Source of the DNA: JBBRXJ01 sp038248505
Lineage (GTDB): Bacteria > Bacteroidota > Bacteroidia > Bacteroidales > JBBRXJ01
Direction of reading: 5' to 3'
NCBI GenBank assembly: GCA_038248505.1
Contig: JBBRXJ010000038.1
Span: 1-33,188 of the forward strand
Length of the DNA stretch: 33,188 bases
Shown one piece after another: positions 7,383 through 15,315 of this stretch (within the stretch, counting starts at the first letter, position 1; each line of letters starts with the position of its first letter). Under the pieces are notes generated by a model. That model worked only from the letters and a program-made list of their open reading frames with translations. It was not told the DNA's origin and searched no databases. A program made the translations under genes and the position numbers.

Positions 7383-8207
7383 TTAGTCTTGTATTGAGTA
7401 TCGTAAAAAGCCTGTTACAGCTAAATCTTTACTAACTTCTTGTAAATACTGACCTACGGTCTTTTTTCCATCACGAATAAAGGCTTGCTCTACAAGAGTA
7501 CTTTCTTTAAAGAACTTACCTAATTTGCCCTGAGCAATTTTATCAAGCATGTCTTCGGCTTTTCCATCTAAACGAGCTTGCTCACGTCCAATTTCTAGTT
7601 CTCTATCGATTACACTCTGTGGAACAGCTGATTTATCAATTGCGACTGGATTCATTGCTGCAATTTGCATCGTCAAATCTTTTCCTACATTAGCATCAAC
7701 TACCTTATTGAAACCAATAATAGAAGCAACACGATTACCTGGGTGAATATATGCGGCAACGTTCTCAGCTTTTACGGTTTCGTAATATGATAGCTCTATT
7801 TTTTCACCAACAGCAGCAGTCATATCCAAAATTTTATCACTGATTTTTTTACCATCAATAACCAATTCTTTAAGAGCATCAAGGTTTGCAGGAGCTTTCT
7901 CAATGGCTAAATCCAAAACTGAAATTGCAAAACCAACAAAATTGTCATTCTTGGCAACAAAATCCGTTTCGCAGTTAAGTACCAATATTGCAGCAAACTT
8001 ATTATCTTTTGATGTTTTAGCTAAAACGGCACCTTCTGTTGCAACACGGTCAGCTCTCTTATTAGCAATAGCTTTACCTTTTTCACGAATTATTTTGATA
8101 GCATCATCAAAATTACCATTAGCCTCTGTGAGTGCTTTTTTGCAATCCATCATACCGGCACCGGTAACTTGTCTTAATTTGATGATATCACTTGTGTTAA
8201 TTTCCAT
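7383..8207 (-). CDS. tsf: Elongation factor Ts
   Basis: A 274-residue cytoplasmic guanine nucleotide exchange factor for EF-Tu. The N-terminal UBA-like domain carries the signature 'LRQVTGAGMMDCKKALTEA' (about residues 12-30), and the core has 'NCETDFVAKNDNFVGFA', in which the TDFV motif contacts EF-Tu. It is close to the length of the E. coli protein (283 aa). It lies 18 bases after rpsB on the same strand, the usual rpsB-tsf pair, with a strong terminator directly after its stop. Confidence 0.97.
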   Translation of the reverse strand: MEINTSDIIKLRQVTGAGMMDCKKALTEANGNFDDAIKIIREKGKAIANKRADRVATEGAVLAKTSKDNKFAAILVLNCETDFVAKNDNFVGFAISVLDLAIEKAPANLDALKELVIDGKKISDKILDMTAAVGEKIELSYYETVKAENVAAYIHPGNRVASIIGFNKVVDANVGKDLTMQIAAMNPVAIDKSAVPQSVIDRELEIGREQARLDGKAEDMLDKIAQGKLGKFFKESTLVEQAFIRDGKKTVGQYLQEVSKDLAVTGFLRYSIQD

Positions 8208-8225
8208 TATTCTGTAGTATTAAGG

Positions 8226-9086
8226 TTATTCTTCTGACTTCTTAATCCTCTTGCGTGAAGATTCTTCTTTTTCTTTTGAAGCGGCGGCATCACCATGAGC
8301 TTCAGCCTTAGCTTTTGCCTTGGTTACTTTTCTCTCGTTCTCTTCGCCGTGAGTTGAATTATCCTTAGTATTTTCTTTTGAATCTTTTTCTTTATCAGCT
8401 TTGCGTTCGTTCAAACCTTCTTCAATAGCTTTCACTAAAACATCCATGATTAGTGCAATTGATTTTGATGCATCATCATTAGATGGAATAGGAAAATTTA
8501 CTTGGTTAGGATCTGAATTCGTATCAACCATAGCGAAAATAGGAATATTCAAAATACGTGCTTCGCTAACTGCAATATGTTCTTTTAGAATATCAACAAC
8601 GAAAATAGCGGAAGGTAAACGGCTCATATCAGCAATACTACCAAAGTTCTTATCGAGTTTAGCACGTTGGCGGCTAACTTGTAAGCGCTCTCTCTTACCC
8701 ATGTTCTCTAGCGAACCATCTTGAATGAGTTTATCAATTGAACTCATTTTTTTAATGGTTTTACGAATCGTAGGGAAGTTGGTAAGCATACCACCTGGCC
8801 AACGCTCTGTAACGAAAGGCATATTGATTGTTAGTACTTTTTCTTTTACTAAATCTTTTGCCTGCTTTTTTGTTGCTACAAAAAGAATTTTACGACCTGA
8901 TTTAGCAATAAGCTTCATTGCTTCTGCTGCTTCATCAAGTTTTACAAGGGTTTTGTGAAGATCGATGATGTGAATGCCATTGCGCTCCATAAAAATATAG
9001 GGAGCCATACGTGGATTCCATTTTCTTCTAAGATGTCCGAAATGTACTCCGGCATCCAACAGTTCATTAACAGTTGTACGTGACAT
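8226..9086 (-). CDS. rpsB: 30S ribosomal protein S2 with a charged C-terminal tail
   Basis: A 286-residue small-subunit protein. The signature 'LLDAGVHFGHLRRKWNPRMAPYIF' region at the N-terminus, 'ERWPGGMLTNFPTIRKT', 'LPSAIFVVDILKEHIAV' and 'PIFAMVDTNSDPNQV..PIPSNDDA' are all present. After about residue 230 a tail of some 55 residues is almost wholly Lys, Glu, Asp, Ser and Ala ('RKADKEKDSKENTKDNS'), probably disordered; it makes the protein longer than E. coli S2 (241 aa). Such tails occur in S2 of some Bacteroidota (recalled, not checked). A hairpin in the leader (9121-9161) may serve in autoregulation. tsf follows. Confidence 0.97.
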   Translation of the reverse strand: MSRTTVNELLDAGVHFGHLRRKWNPRMAPYIFMERNGIHIIDLHKTLVKLDEAAEAMKLIAKSGRKILFVATKKQAKDLVKEKVLTINMPFVTERWPGGMLTNFPTIRKTIKKMSSIDKLIQDGSLENMGKRERLQVSRQRAKLDKNFGSIADMSRLPSAIFVVDILKEHIAVSEARILNIPIFAMVDTNSDPNQVNFPIPSNDDASKSIALIMDVLVKAIEEGLNERKADKEKDSKENTKDNSTHGEENERKVTKAKAKAEAHGDAAASKEKEESSRKRIKKSEE

Positions 9087-9120
9087 TATAATTTATTTAT
9101 TAGTTTACCTTCGATAAATC

Positions 9121-9161
9121 AATTATCAGGTAGTTCCTCAAATGAAGAAGTCCTGATAATT
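9121..9161 (-). promoter_or_regulatory. Leader hairpin upstream of rpsB
   Basis: AATTATCAGG (9121-9130) and CCTGATAATT (9152-9161) form a perfect 10-bp stem. Inside, TTCCTC (9134-9139) faces GAAGAA (9144-9149), which pairs fully only in the minus-strand RNA, where the C.A mismatch becomes a U-G wobble. That favours a structure in the rpsB mRNA. No T run follows it in the reading direction, so it does not look like a terminator. It ends 34 bases before the rpsB ATG, in the 104-base gap after rpsI. An S2-binding autoregulatory leader is a reasonable inference. Confidence 0.55.
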
Positions 9162-9190
9162 TTGATACTAAACTAACCCCCAAGGATAGA

Positions 9191-9577
9191 TTAACGTTTG
9201 CTGAACTGGAATTTCTTCCTAGCACCTGGCTGTCCAGGTTTTTTGCGCTCAACACGTCGTGGATCTCTGCGTAGCAGTCCTTCAGACTTTAGTGCAACCC
9301 TATGATTGGCATCAATTTTTAACAATGCTCTTGAGATACCTAAACGTAATGCTTCAGCTTGACCTCTTACTCCGCCACCATCAAGGGTAGCAACAACATC
9401 ATACTTGCCTTCGTTGCCTGTAAGTTTAAAGGGTTGTAAAATAGCTGCCTGTAGTTCAATTACAGGGATATACTCTTTAAAATCTTTTTCGTTTATTTTA
9501 ATGTCACCTTTACCTGCGGTCAAATACACGCGGGCTACAGCACTTTTTCTTCTTCCAATAGCGTTGATAACTTCCAT
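9191..9577 (-). CDS. rpsI: 30S ribosomal protein S9
   Basis: A 128-residue small-subunit protein at the usual length. The N-terminus 'AIGRRKSAVARVYLTAGKG' and the C-terminus 'LLRRDPRRVERKKPGQPGARKKFQFSKR' (whose final Lys-Arg residues reach toward P-site tRNA in known structures) are diagnostic, with 'GGGVRGQAEALRLGISRAL' between them. The start is only 5 bases after the rplM stop, the standard rplM-rpsI operon. Confidence 0.98.
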   Translation of the reverse strand: MEVINAIGRRKSAVARVYLTAGKGDIKINEKDFKEYIPVIELQAAILQPFKLTGNEGKYDVVATLDGGGVRGQAEALRLGISRALLKIDANHRVALKSEGLLRRDPRRVERKKPGQPGARKKFQFSKR

Positions 9578-9582
9578 AATGA

Positions 9583-10038
9583 CTATTTAATGTCGTTTAT
9601 ATTAATGGCTTTAGGATTCTGTGCTTCATGTTTGTGTGCTGTTCCTGCATATACATGAAGATTACCAAAGATGGCACGTCCTAAACGTGTTTTTGGGAGC
9701 ATACCACGAATGGTATCTTCCAATAGCATTGAGGCATCCCTCTGTATTTGCTTTTCTGGGGTTCTTGTGCGATATCCTCCAGGATAACCTGTATACCAAG
9801 CTATTACCTTATCTGTCATTTTGTTACCAGTAAGTTTTATCTTCTCAGCATTGATAATGATTACATTATCTCCACAATCAACATGTGGCGTATAACTGGC
9901 TTTATGCTTGCCTCTTAACACCACTGCTACTTGGGAGCAGAGTCTGCCTAATACTTGATCAGCAGCATCTACTACTACCCACTCCTTCTTTACTGTGTCC
10001 TTATTAAGGAACTTGGTTTTGTAGCTAACTTTGTCCAC
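9583..10038 (-). CDS. rplM: 50S ribosomal protein L13
   Basis: A 151-residue large-subunit protein, assembled early on 23S rRNA. Motifs: 'KEWVVVDAADQVLGRL', 'YTPHVDCGDNVIIINAEKI', 'KMTDKVIAWYTGYPGGYR' and 'IRGMLPKTRLGRAIFGNLHVY'. The start is GTG at 10036-10038; no suitable ATG is near and the N-terminus 'DKVSYKTKFLNK' fits Bacteroidota L13. It is the first gene of the operon rplM-rpsI-rpsB-tsf, with a candidate promoter at 10079-10086. Confidence 0.97.
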   Translation of the reverse strand: MDKVSYKTKFLNKDTVKKEWVVVDAADQVLGRLCSQVAVVLRGKHKASYTPHVDCGDNVIIINAEKIKLTGNKMTDKVIAWYTGYPGGYRTRTPEKQIQRDASMLLEDTIRGMLPKTRLGRAIFGNLHVYAGTAHKHEAQNPKAININDIK

Positions 10039-10078
10039 GACTCTTGAAATTAAATTATTAACATTAAAAAATGGAACG

Positions 10079-10086
10079 CAAAAATA
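10079..10086 (-). promoter_or_regulatory. Candidate -7 promoter element for the rplM operon
   Basis: The minus strand reads TATTTTTG, a match to TAnnTTTG, 40 bases upstream of the rplM GTG start, in the 172-base gap between divergent genes. A second match, TATCTTTG, lies farther upstream on the same strand near 10184-10191. No clear -33 TTTG was found at the expected spacing. Confidence 0.4.
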
Positions 10087-10159
10087 GAATTATTTTTCAG
10101 ATATAAATGTGTTTTTAGCTTTTTTTGTTCAATTTTTACATTTATAGATAATTCATTTG

Positions 10160-10174
10160 CTATCTTAAAATAAA
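10160..10174 (+). repeat. 15-base motif shared with the leader of the plus-strand GH28 gene
   Basis: CTATCTTAAAATAAA occurs here, 36 bases before the ATG of the ligase-like gene, and identically at 19600-19614, 42 bases before the GH28 ATG. The similar position suggests a promoter or regulator site, but the sequence is AT-rich and chance is possible. Confidence 0.3.
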
Positions 10175-10210
10175 ACTCATACAAAGATATACTAATCAGT
10201 AATTTACATA

Positions 10211-11809
10211 ATGGACCTTATTTTAAGATATAATTACCCAGCTCATCATATTTACATTTTTGCACTTATTCTAATTGCTATAAGTCTCCCTTTTTCTCCT
10301 TTTCTATTAAGTATTTCAATCATATTGTTATTAATCAATTGGTTAATAGAAGGAGGCTTACTTAGCAAAATATCTATTGCCCTAAATAATAATGCTTTAC
10401 TTATTTTTTTAAGCCTTTATTTAATTCATATTTTAGGACTTTTGCTTACAAGCGATTTTGACTATGCAGCTAAGGATATGCGTATTAAATTTCCACTGCT
10501 TATTATTCCTATAGTCATAGCAACATCAAAAGATTTAAATGCTAAAGAGTTACGTTTAATATTGCTTGCCTTTTGTATTTCTGTCATCTTAGCAAGTTTT
10601 GCTATTGCCTCTTTTATATTTGGGTTTATTGATTTTCCATATTCTGACTCTAGGAATGCATCTTTATTTATTTCACATGTTCGTTATTCCTTAATGATGG
10701 CTATGGCAATTTTTATACTATTATATATGTATAGAATTTCTTCGAGCTATAAATTCAAAATAGGCTTTCTTTTCTTTGCTCTCTGGTTAATTATCTTTCT
10801 CTTTATTTTTAAAGCACTCTCGGGTATTGTTGTTTTTTGTATAATTACTATATTCTTTCTCATTCGCTATTCGAAAAAGTTTAAAAGCCATCACCTTAAT
10901 CCTGCGCTAATATTGCTTTTTATATTACCCATCCTTGCTGTTGCTTATGTGCTTAATGTTACCCGTGAATTCTATTCCATAAAAGAGATTGATTTAAAGA
11001 AACTAGAAACAAGAACGTTAAATGGGAACGAGTATATAAATGATACCCTAGATAAACAGATTGAGAATGGCCATTACGTATATATATATGTTTGCGAGCT
11101 CGAGCTACGAAAAGAATGGACAAAAAGAAGTACGCTTCATCTCGATAGTTTAGATAAAAAGCAACAAAGTCTGAAATACACATTGATACGTTACCTCTCA
11201 TCGAAAGGACTGCGAAAGGATTCTGCCGGTTTAAGTATGCTGGATCCGGAAGAAATTATACAAATTGAAAATGGGGTAACCAATCATATATATAGAAATA
11301 GAATTTCTTTTTACCCTAAAATATATGAAGTAATTTGGCAAATAGATAGATATAATAAGATAAGAAATCCTTCGGGTCAATCGGTTAGTCTTCGATTTTA
11401 CTATCTTCAAAATGCAATACAGATAATACGGAAAAATTTTTGGTTTGGAACGGGTACGGGCGATTTGATCTCAGCATACAATGAACAATACAAAACAAAT
11501 AAAGTACAAATCGAAAAAAGATTCTGGCTTAGAGCTCACAACCAATACATCACCTTTTTTGTTGCTTTTGGTGTATTTGGATTTCTTTTGTGTCTCATGG
11601 CCTTATTTCTCCCAATCATAATTACTAAACGATATCGCGATTATTTTTTTTTAATTTTCTTCATTACGGCATACCTTTCAATGCTCAATGAAGATACTCT
11701 TGAGACACATATTGGCGCGAGCTTTTTCGCATTTTTCTACGCCTTAACTATGTTTGGATACAAAGAAAATATTCTTGTAAAGAGTAAACAAAATTCTGAG
11801 ATTTCATGA
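10211..11809 (+). CDS. O-antigen ligase/polymerase-like membrane protein
   Basis: A 532-residue inner-membrane protein. About ten hydrophobic segments lie before residue 255, and two to three more near the C-terminus ('ITFFVAFGVFGFLLCLMALF'). The family signature is the loop before the last helices: 'FWFGTGTGDL' followed by 'RAHNQYITFF', the HNxY-type motif of Wzy/WaaL-like (O-antigen ligase domain) proteins. Between residues about 255 and 400 lies a soluble, charged, presumably periplasmic insertion ('NGHYVYIYVCELELRKEW', 'YTLIRYLSSKGLRKDSAG'). The likely role is joining or polymerising lipid-linked surface glycans; the exact acceptor is unknown and no glycan cluster surrounds it. It overlaps the next gene by ATGA. 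Confidence 0.8.
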   Translation: MDLILRYNYPAHHIYIFALILIAISLPFSPFLLSISIILLLINWLIEGGLLSKISIALNNNALLIFLSLYLIHILGLLLTSDFDYAAKDMRIKFPLLIIPIVIATSKDLNAKELRLILLAFCISVILASFAIASFIFGFIDFPYSDSRNASLFISHVRYSLMMAMAIFILLYMYRISSSYKFKIGFLFFALWLIIFLFIFKALSGIVVFCIITIFFLIRYSKKFKSHHLNPALILLFILPILAVAYVLNVTREFYSIKEIDLKKLETRTLNGNEYINDTLDKQIENGHYVYIYVCELELRKEWTKRSTLHLDSLDKKQQSLKYTLIRYLSSKGLRKDSAGLSMLDPEEIIQIENGVTNHIYRNRISFYPKIYEVIWQIDRYNKIRNPSGQSVSLRFYYLQNAIQIIRKNFWFGTGTGDLISAYNEQYKTNKVQIEKRFWLRAHNQYITFFVAFGVFGFLLCLMALFLPIIITKRYRDYFFLIFFITAYLSMLNEDTLETHIGASFFAFFYALTMFGYKENILVKSKQNSEIS

Positions 11810-12315
11810 GATTAGCTCTTTCTTTTTTTTGTCGCGATGTGCTTGATGTTGCTCCTGAATTGCTAGGTAAAATTTTAGTACGTATGCATGATAATGGAAT
11901 AGTACAAAAATATAGAATCACTGAAACGGAAGCATACAGAGGCGAAGAAGACGAAGCATGCCATGTAAGCAAAGGCCAAACGAAACGAACGGAAGTAATG
12001 TATGACAAAGGCGGATTGGTATATGTTTATCTAATTTATGGTATGTATCAAATGCTAAACGTTGTAACCGCGGAAAAAGGAACACCTCAAGCAGTTTTAA
12101 TAAGAGGAATTGAAAATTATAATGGTCCTGGTAAATTAACAAAACACCTTGATATAGATAAAACATTTTATGGCGAGGATTTGTGTTCATCAAATAGATT
12201 GTGGATTGAAGATGATGGAATAGAAATAAAGTATGTAAAAACGCCTCGCATAGGTATTGATTATGCAGGGAGACTATGGAGGGAGAAGAAGTGGCGATTT
12301 GTTATTAAATGTTAA
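11806..12315 (+). CDS. 3-methyladenine DNA glycosylase (AAG/MPG family)
   Basis: A 169-residue base-excision repair enzyme that removes alkylated purines such as 3-methyladenine and hypoxanthine. Family motifs: 'ELLGKILVR', 'YRITETEAYRGEEDEACH' (with the catalytic Glu and the Tyr/His contacts), 'GLVYVYLIYGMYQMLNVVT', 'AVLIRGIE', 'GPGKLTKHLDID' and 'RIGIDYAG'. It is a little shorter than many relatives (about 190-210 aa), but every core motif is present. The start ATG overlaps the stop of the preceding membrane protein (ATGA, 11806-11809), so translation is probably coupled, although the two functions are unrelated. Confidence 0.95.
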   Translation: MRLALSFFCRDVLDVAPELLGKILVRMHDNGIVQKYRITETEAYRGEEDEACHVSKGQTKRTEVMYDKGGLVYVYLIYGMYQMLNVVTAEKGTPQAVLIRGIENYNGPGKLTKHLDIDKTFYGEDLCSSNRLWIEDDGIEIKYVKTPRIGIDYAGRLWREKKWRFVIKC

Positions 12316-12414
12316 ATACTTAATTTAAATTTTGTTCGCTGCTGTTGAATTAATTTTAATTGTAGTGATGAGGGTTGTTTTTAAATAAGGAAATTGTAAA
12401 TTAAAGTCTAAAAA

Positions 12415-13698
12415 ATGAAACGCATACAAGCATACGCAGTATCAAGTGATGGACGAGGAAATGTTTTTGAAGATCCTACATTATTTGTAGCCGGAAGAAG
12501 TGGATTTGAATTTATGCCTTTATACCTCGATGAAATGATTGAGGTACCTGAAGGATTTGGCATTTTTGAATTACCTGGCCGTGCAACTTTAGGATATAAT
12601 AAACAGGGTGAATTGCTTACATCAACACAAGGTATTGGTGCCGCAGTTTTTAATCCACCTGCATACACGCAACTACACCTTGCTGCATATAAAACCTTTG
12701 ATATTGCACCTGTCCTTCCATTGTTTGCTTACTCGCCCATAGGCTGGTATAAAAATAAATTTTACACCTCTGCAACACGCATTGATTATGATATGCGTCA
12801 GGATGTAGTAAATTTTAATCAAAGAAAAATAAAGTCGCAAGCAAAATTAATTCTTAAGAAATACCCAAACAACAGACTGGTAAATCACTTAGTACAAAAT
12901 TGCGCTTTAACTTATTTCTGCCCCGCTGCACAAAATTTTGTAATGGGTCGTTGGGAGGCACCAATACCTATTTCGCGCGTTTGCAATGCACGATGTCTCG
13001 GATGTATTTCACTACAACCGAAAGATAAATCGCCTATATCATGTACGCAACCCCGCATAGCATTTACTCCTACTGTTAATGAAATTGTTGAATATACCTC
13101 ATGGCATCTTGAACATGCAGAACGTGCTGTGGTTAGTTTTGGGCAAGGCTGCGAGGGTGAGCCACTCATTGATTGGGAGCTCATTCGAGACTCTATCATT
13201 GAAATACGAAAAAAAACTTCAAAAGGGATTATTAATCTAAACACCAACGGTAGTCTTACAGATGCCGTTGACAATATTTGTTCTGCAGGTCTTGATAGCA
13301 TTCGTATCAGTATGAATAGTATCAGAAAAATACCCTATGAAAGTTATTATAGACCTGTTAACTATACTTTTGAGGACGTGATTGAAACCGCACGAGTGGT
13401 TAGAAAACACAACCGCTGGATCAGTATAAACTATTTTGTAATGCCGGGTGTAACAGATGTACCCGAAGAAGTAGAGGCGCTACGAGCACTTATCAATGAA
13501 GTGAAAATAAATCTTATTCAGTGGCGCAACTTCAATATTGATCCCGAATGGTTTTTTAAAGAAACCGGAGTTAGATCTTTGCCTTCTGGTATTGGAATTA
13601 AAAAGCTAATGACTGAGCTGCGTAGTGAATTTCCAAATTTAGTTTATGGTTATTTTAATCCGCCAATTGAGATAATATCGAAGTATCTAAAGATTTAA
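12415..13698 (+). CDS. Radical SAM protein of unknown function with a long N-terminal domain
   Basis: A 427-residue protein. The [4Fe-4S]/SAM motif is 'CNARCLGC' (CxxxCxxC) at about residues 192-199, unusually far from the N-terminus. It is followed by a normal barrel: 'VSFGQGCEGEPLIDW' (GE motif), 'INLNTNGSL', 'SAGLDSIRISMNS' and 'ISINYFVMPGVTD'. The first 185 residues are a separate domain I do not recognise ('GIFELPGRATLGYNKQG', 'PLFAYSPIGWYKNKFY'). Further cysteines at 'NCALTYFCPAAQ', just before the motif, and 'ISCTQPR' after it could bind metal. No SPASM-like C-terminal cysteines are seen. The gap to the glycosylase is 99 bases. Product and substrate are unknown. Confidence 0.8.
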   Translation: MKRIQAYAVSSDGRGNVFEDPTLFVAGRSGFEFMPLYLDEMIEVPEGFGIFELPGRATLGYNKQGELLTSTQGIGAAVFNPPAYTQLHLAAYKTFDIAPVLPLFAYSPIGWYKNKFYTSATRIDYDMRQDVVNFNQRKIKSQAKLILKKYPNNRLVNHLVQNCALTYFCPAAQNFVMGRWEAPIPISRVCNARCLGCISLQPKDKSPISCTQPRIAFTPTVNEIVEYTSWHLEHAERAVVSFGQGCEGEPLIDWELIRDSIIEIRKKTSKGIINLNTNGSLTDAVDNICSAGLDSIRISMNSIRKIPYESYYRPVNYTFEDVIETARVVRKHNRWISINYFVMPGVTDVPEEVEALRALINEVKINLIQWRNFNIDPEWFFKETGVRSLPSGIGIKKLMTELRSEFPNLVYGYFNPPIEIISKYLKI

Positions 13699-13710
13699 AA
13701 TGGAAAAAAA

Positions 13711-15255
13711 TTATTCCTCTAAAGTCATAATGATTGATCGTTTACCTTTCTCCTCTTTTGAAATAAAAGCAGAAGTACGCATGTCTCCATCTACTTCAAA
13801 GGACTTTATTTTTGTTCCTTTTCCTTTAACATAAATATTTAAAATCGCTTCACGATAATGAATATTTGTAACCCTTAAATTCTTATACTCTTTTGTTATG
13901 CATGGTTTGAATGTAATGCCTTTTTCATCAAAATTCATGCCCAATAAGCCATTGAAAAGAATTCTAAGATAGGCAGTTGCTCCCCAAGTTTGACGGTCGG
14001 TTGACTTCCATTCGCGAATAGAATCTTTAACTAAACCATCTTCTTGTAAACCCCCGTATATGGCACCTGAAATTGGGTGATAAATTTCCTTAAATTGTTT
14101 GTCACGAAATGTGTTTCTTGTAAGTTGATCAAATTCATGTTGCATAAATGTACTCTGTTGATTCATAGCGGCTGCTTGTGCCCAAAAACCTTGTATATGT
14201 GTCCAAATGGTACCGCTATGACGACCATACGATTGTTTCTCAGTATCAAAATATCTTGAAAATGATGGCCATACACAAGGAATTCCGGCAGGTGCAACAA
14301 CTATGTTTTTAAAGATGCTATCACGTTGTGCTGAGGTGGCAATGTCAAATAATAATACAAAGGAGATTCCCATGCCCTCCTGATAATCGCATTTATTCCA
14401 AGGATCGATATAGTAATAGTATGTTCCTTTTTGAGCGTTCCAAAGATGAGTATTAATGGCAGTTTTTAGTGCATTTGCTTTTTCATTCCATGTATTTGAT
14501 TGGGCCAAGGCAAGCTCTTTCTCTATTTTTGCGAGTATTACATAGGCTTCATAATAAACACAGTTTGTTGAGAGACACATCATAGGCATTCCAACACCTT
14601 TAGGATTTTTTAAAGTTGGATTAGCTTCTGCCCATTTATCAATAGTACTCAACCATAAATCGCCTGTAAATTCTCCTGTTGCAGTATATCTATCATCATA
14701 GGCAGATATTCCATCACCATACACTGCAGGTCCTCTAAATAAATTTAACGTATTGTCAAACTCTTCTTTCTCTCGTTCATAAATCGTATTCACAATAGGT
14801 TCGTATGCTTCTTTTAAAAACAGTTTATCACCTGTATATAAATAATAGTTCCAAACTCCTACAGCCCAAATGATATTATCCCAATATTGACCACCTATAA
14901 TTTTCTTTCCATTTGGGTCTGTTTTTAGTACTTCGAGTAAGGTGTTTTTTGCAACATCCGGAACGATTAGTCCAGCGCCATTCCATACATTGATGGATGC
15001 ATCGCGCGTCCATGCACCAGTGTAATCAAAACCTGCAAATAAAACAGGTTTTTCATTTCCCACAGAATCGTTAAAACGAATTCTTACATTGGTAGCAACA
15101 TCACCTATTGCAATATGAAAAACACTTGATAAGGTATCATCTTCGATATCGTTAGATTTTAACATTGGTAATGACCAAGGCTCTGATGTTGTTGTCTTTT
15201 TATCACAGGAGACTAAAGAACAACAGATAAAAAAAGCTACTATTATTTTTTGCAT
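13711..15255 (-). CDS. Predicted (alpha/alpha)-barrel glycoside hydrolase lipoprotein (MGH1/GH63-like)
   Basis: A 514-residue protein with a lipoprotein signal ('IIVAFFICCSLVSC', Cys17), so it is probably anchored to a membrane facing the periplasm or outside. The body reads as an alpha/alpha toroid glycosidase: 'GFDYTGAWTRDASINVWNG' near residue 94, 'GGQYWDNIIWAVGVWNYYLYTGD', 'SRYFDTEKQSYGRHSGTIW', 'GGLQEDG' and 'TDRQTWGATAYLRILFNGLLGM', followed by a C-terminal beta domain. The pattern of acidic and aromatic residues resembles MGH1-type/GH63 C-terminal enzymes; the exact family and substrate are inference. It is the last gene after GH28 and GH42 on this strand, 60 bases after the GH42 stop, so a role in pectin or galactan side-chain removal is likely. 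Its 3' end is 12 bases from the convergent radical SAM gene. Confidence 0.7.
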   Translation of the reverse strand: MQKIIVAFFICCSLVSCDKKTTTSEPWSLPMLKSNDIEDDTLSSVFHIAIGDVATNVRIRFNDSVGNEKPVLFAGFDYTGAWTRDASINVWNGAGLIVPDVAKNTLLEVLKTDPNGKKIIGGQYWDNIIWAVGVWNYYLYTGDKLFLKEAYEPIVNTIYEREKEEFDNTLNLFRGPAVYGDGISAYDDRYTATGEFTGDLWLSTIDKWAEANPTLKNPKGVGMPMMCLSTNCVYYEAYVILAKIEKELALAQSNTWNEKANALKTAINTHLWNAQKGTYYYYIDPWNKCDYQEGMGISFVLLFDIATSAQRDSIFKNIVVAPAGIPCVWPSFSRYFDTEKQSYGRHSGTIWTHIQGFWAQAAAMNQQSTFMQHEFDQLTRNTFRDKQFKEIYHPISGAIYGGLQEDGLVKDSIREWKSTDRQTWGATAYLRILFNGLLGMNFDEKGITFKPCITKEYKNLRVTNIHYREAILNIYVKGKGTKIKSFEVDGDMRTSAFISKEEKGKRSIIMTLEE

Positions 15256-15315
15256 TGTATGAGATTTTTATTGGGTTAACCCCTTTTTTAAAAACAAATA
15301 TAATAAATTGTATAT

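Noticed and set aside
10039..10210. A Bacteroidia L13 leader RNA upstream of rplM
   Set aside because: Such leaders are described, but I could not find a clear stem in the roughly 40-base leader after the candidate promoter; a covariance-model search would settle it.
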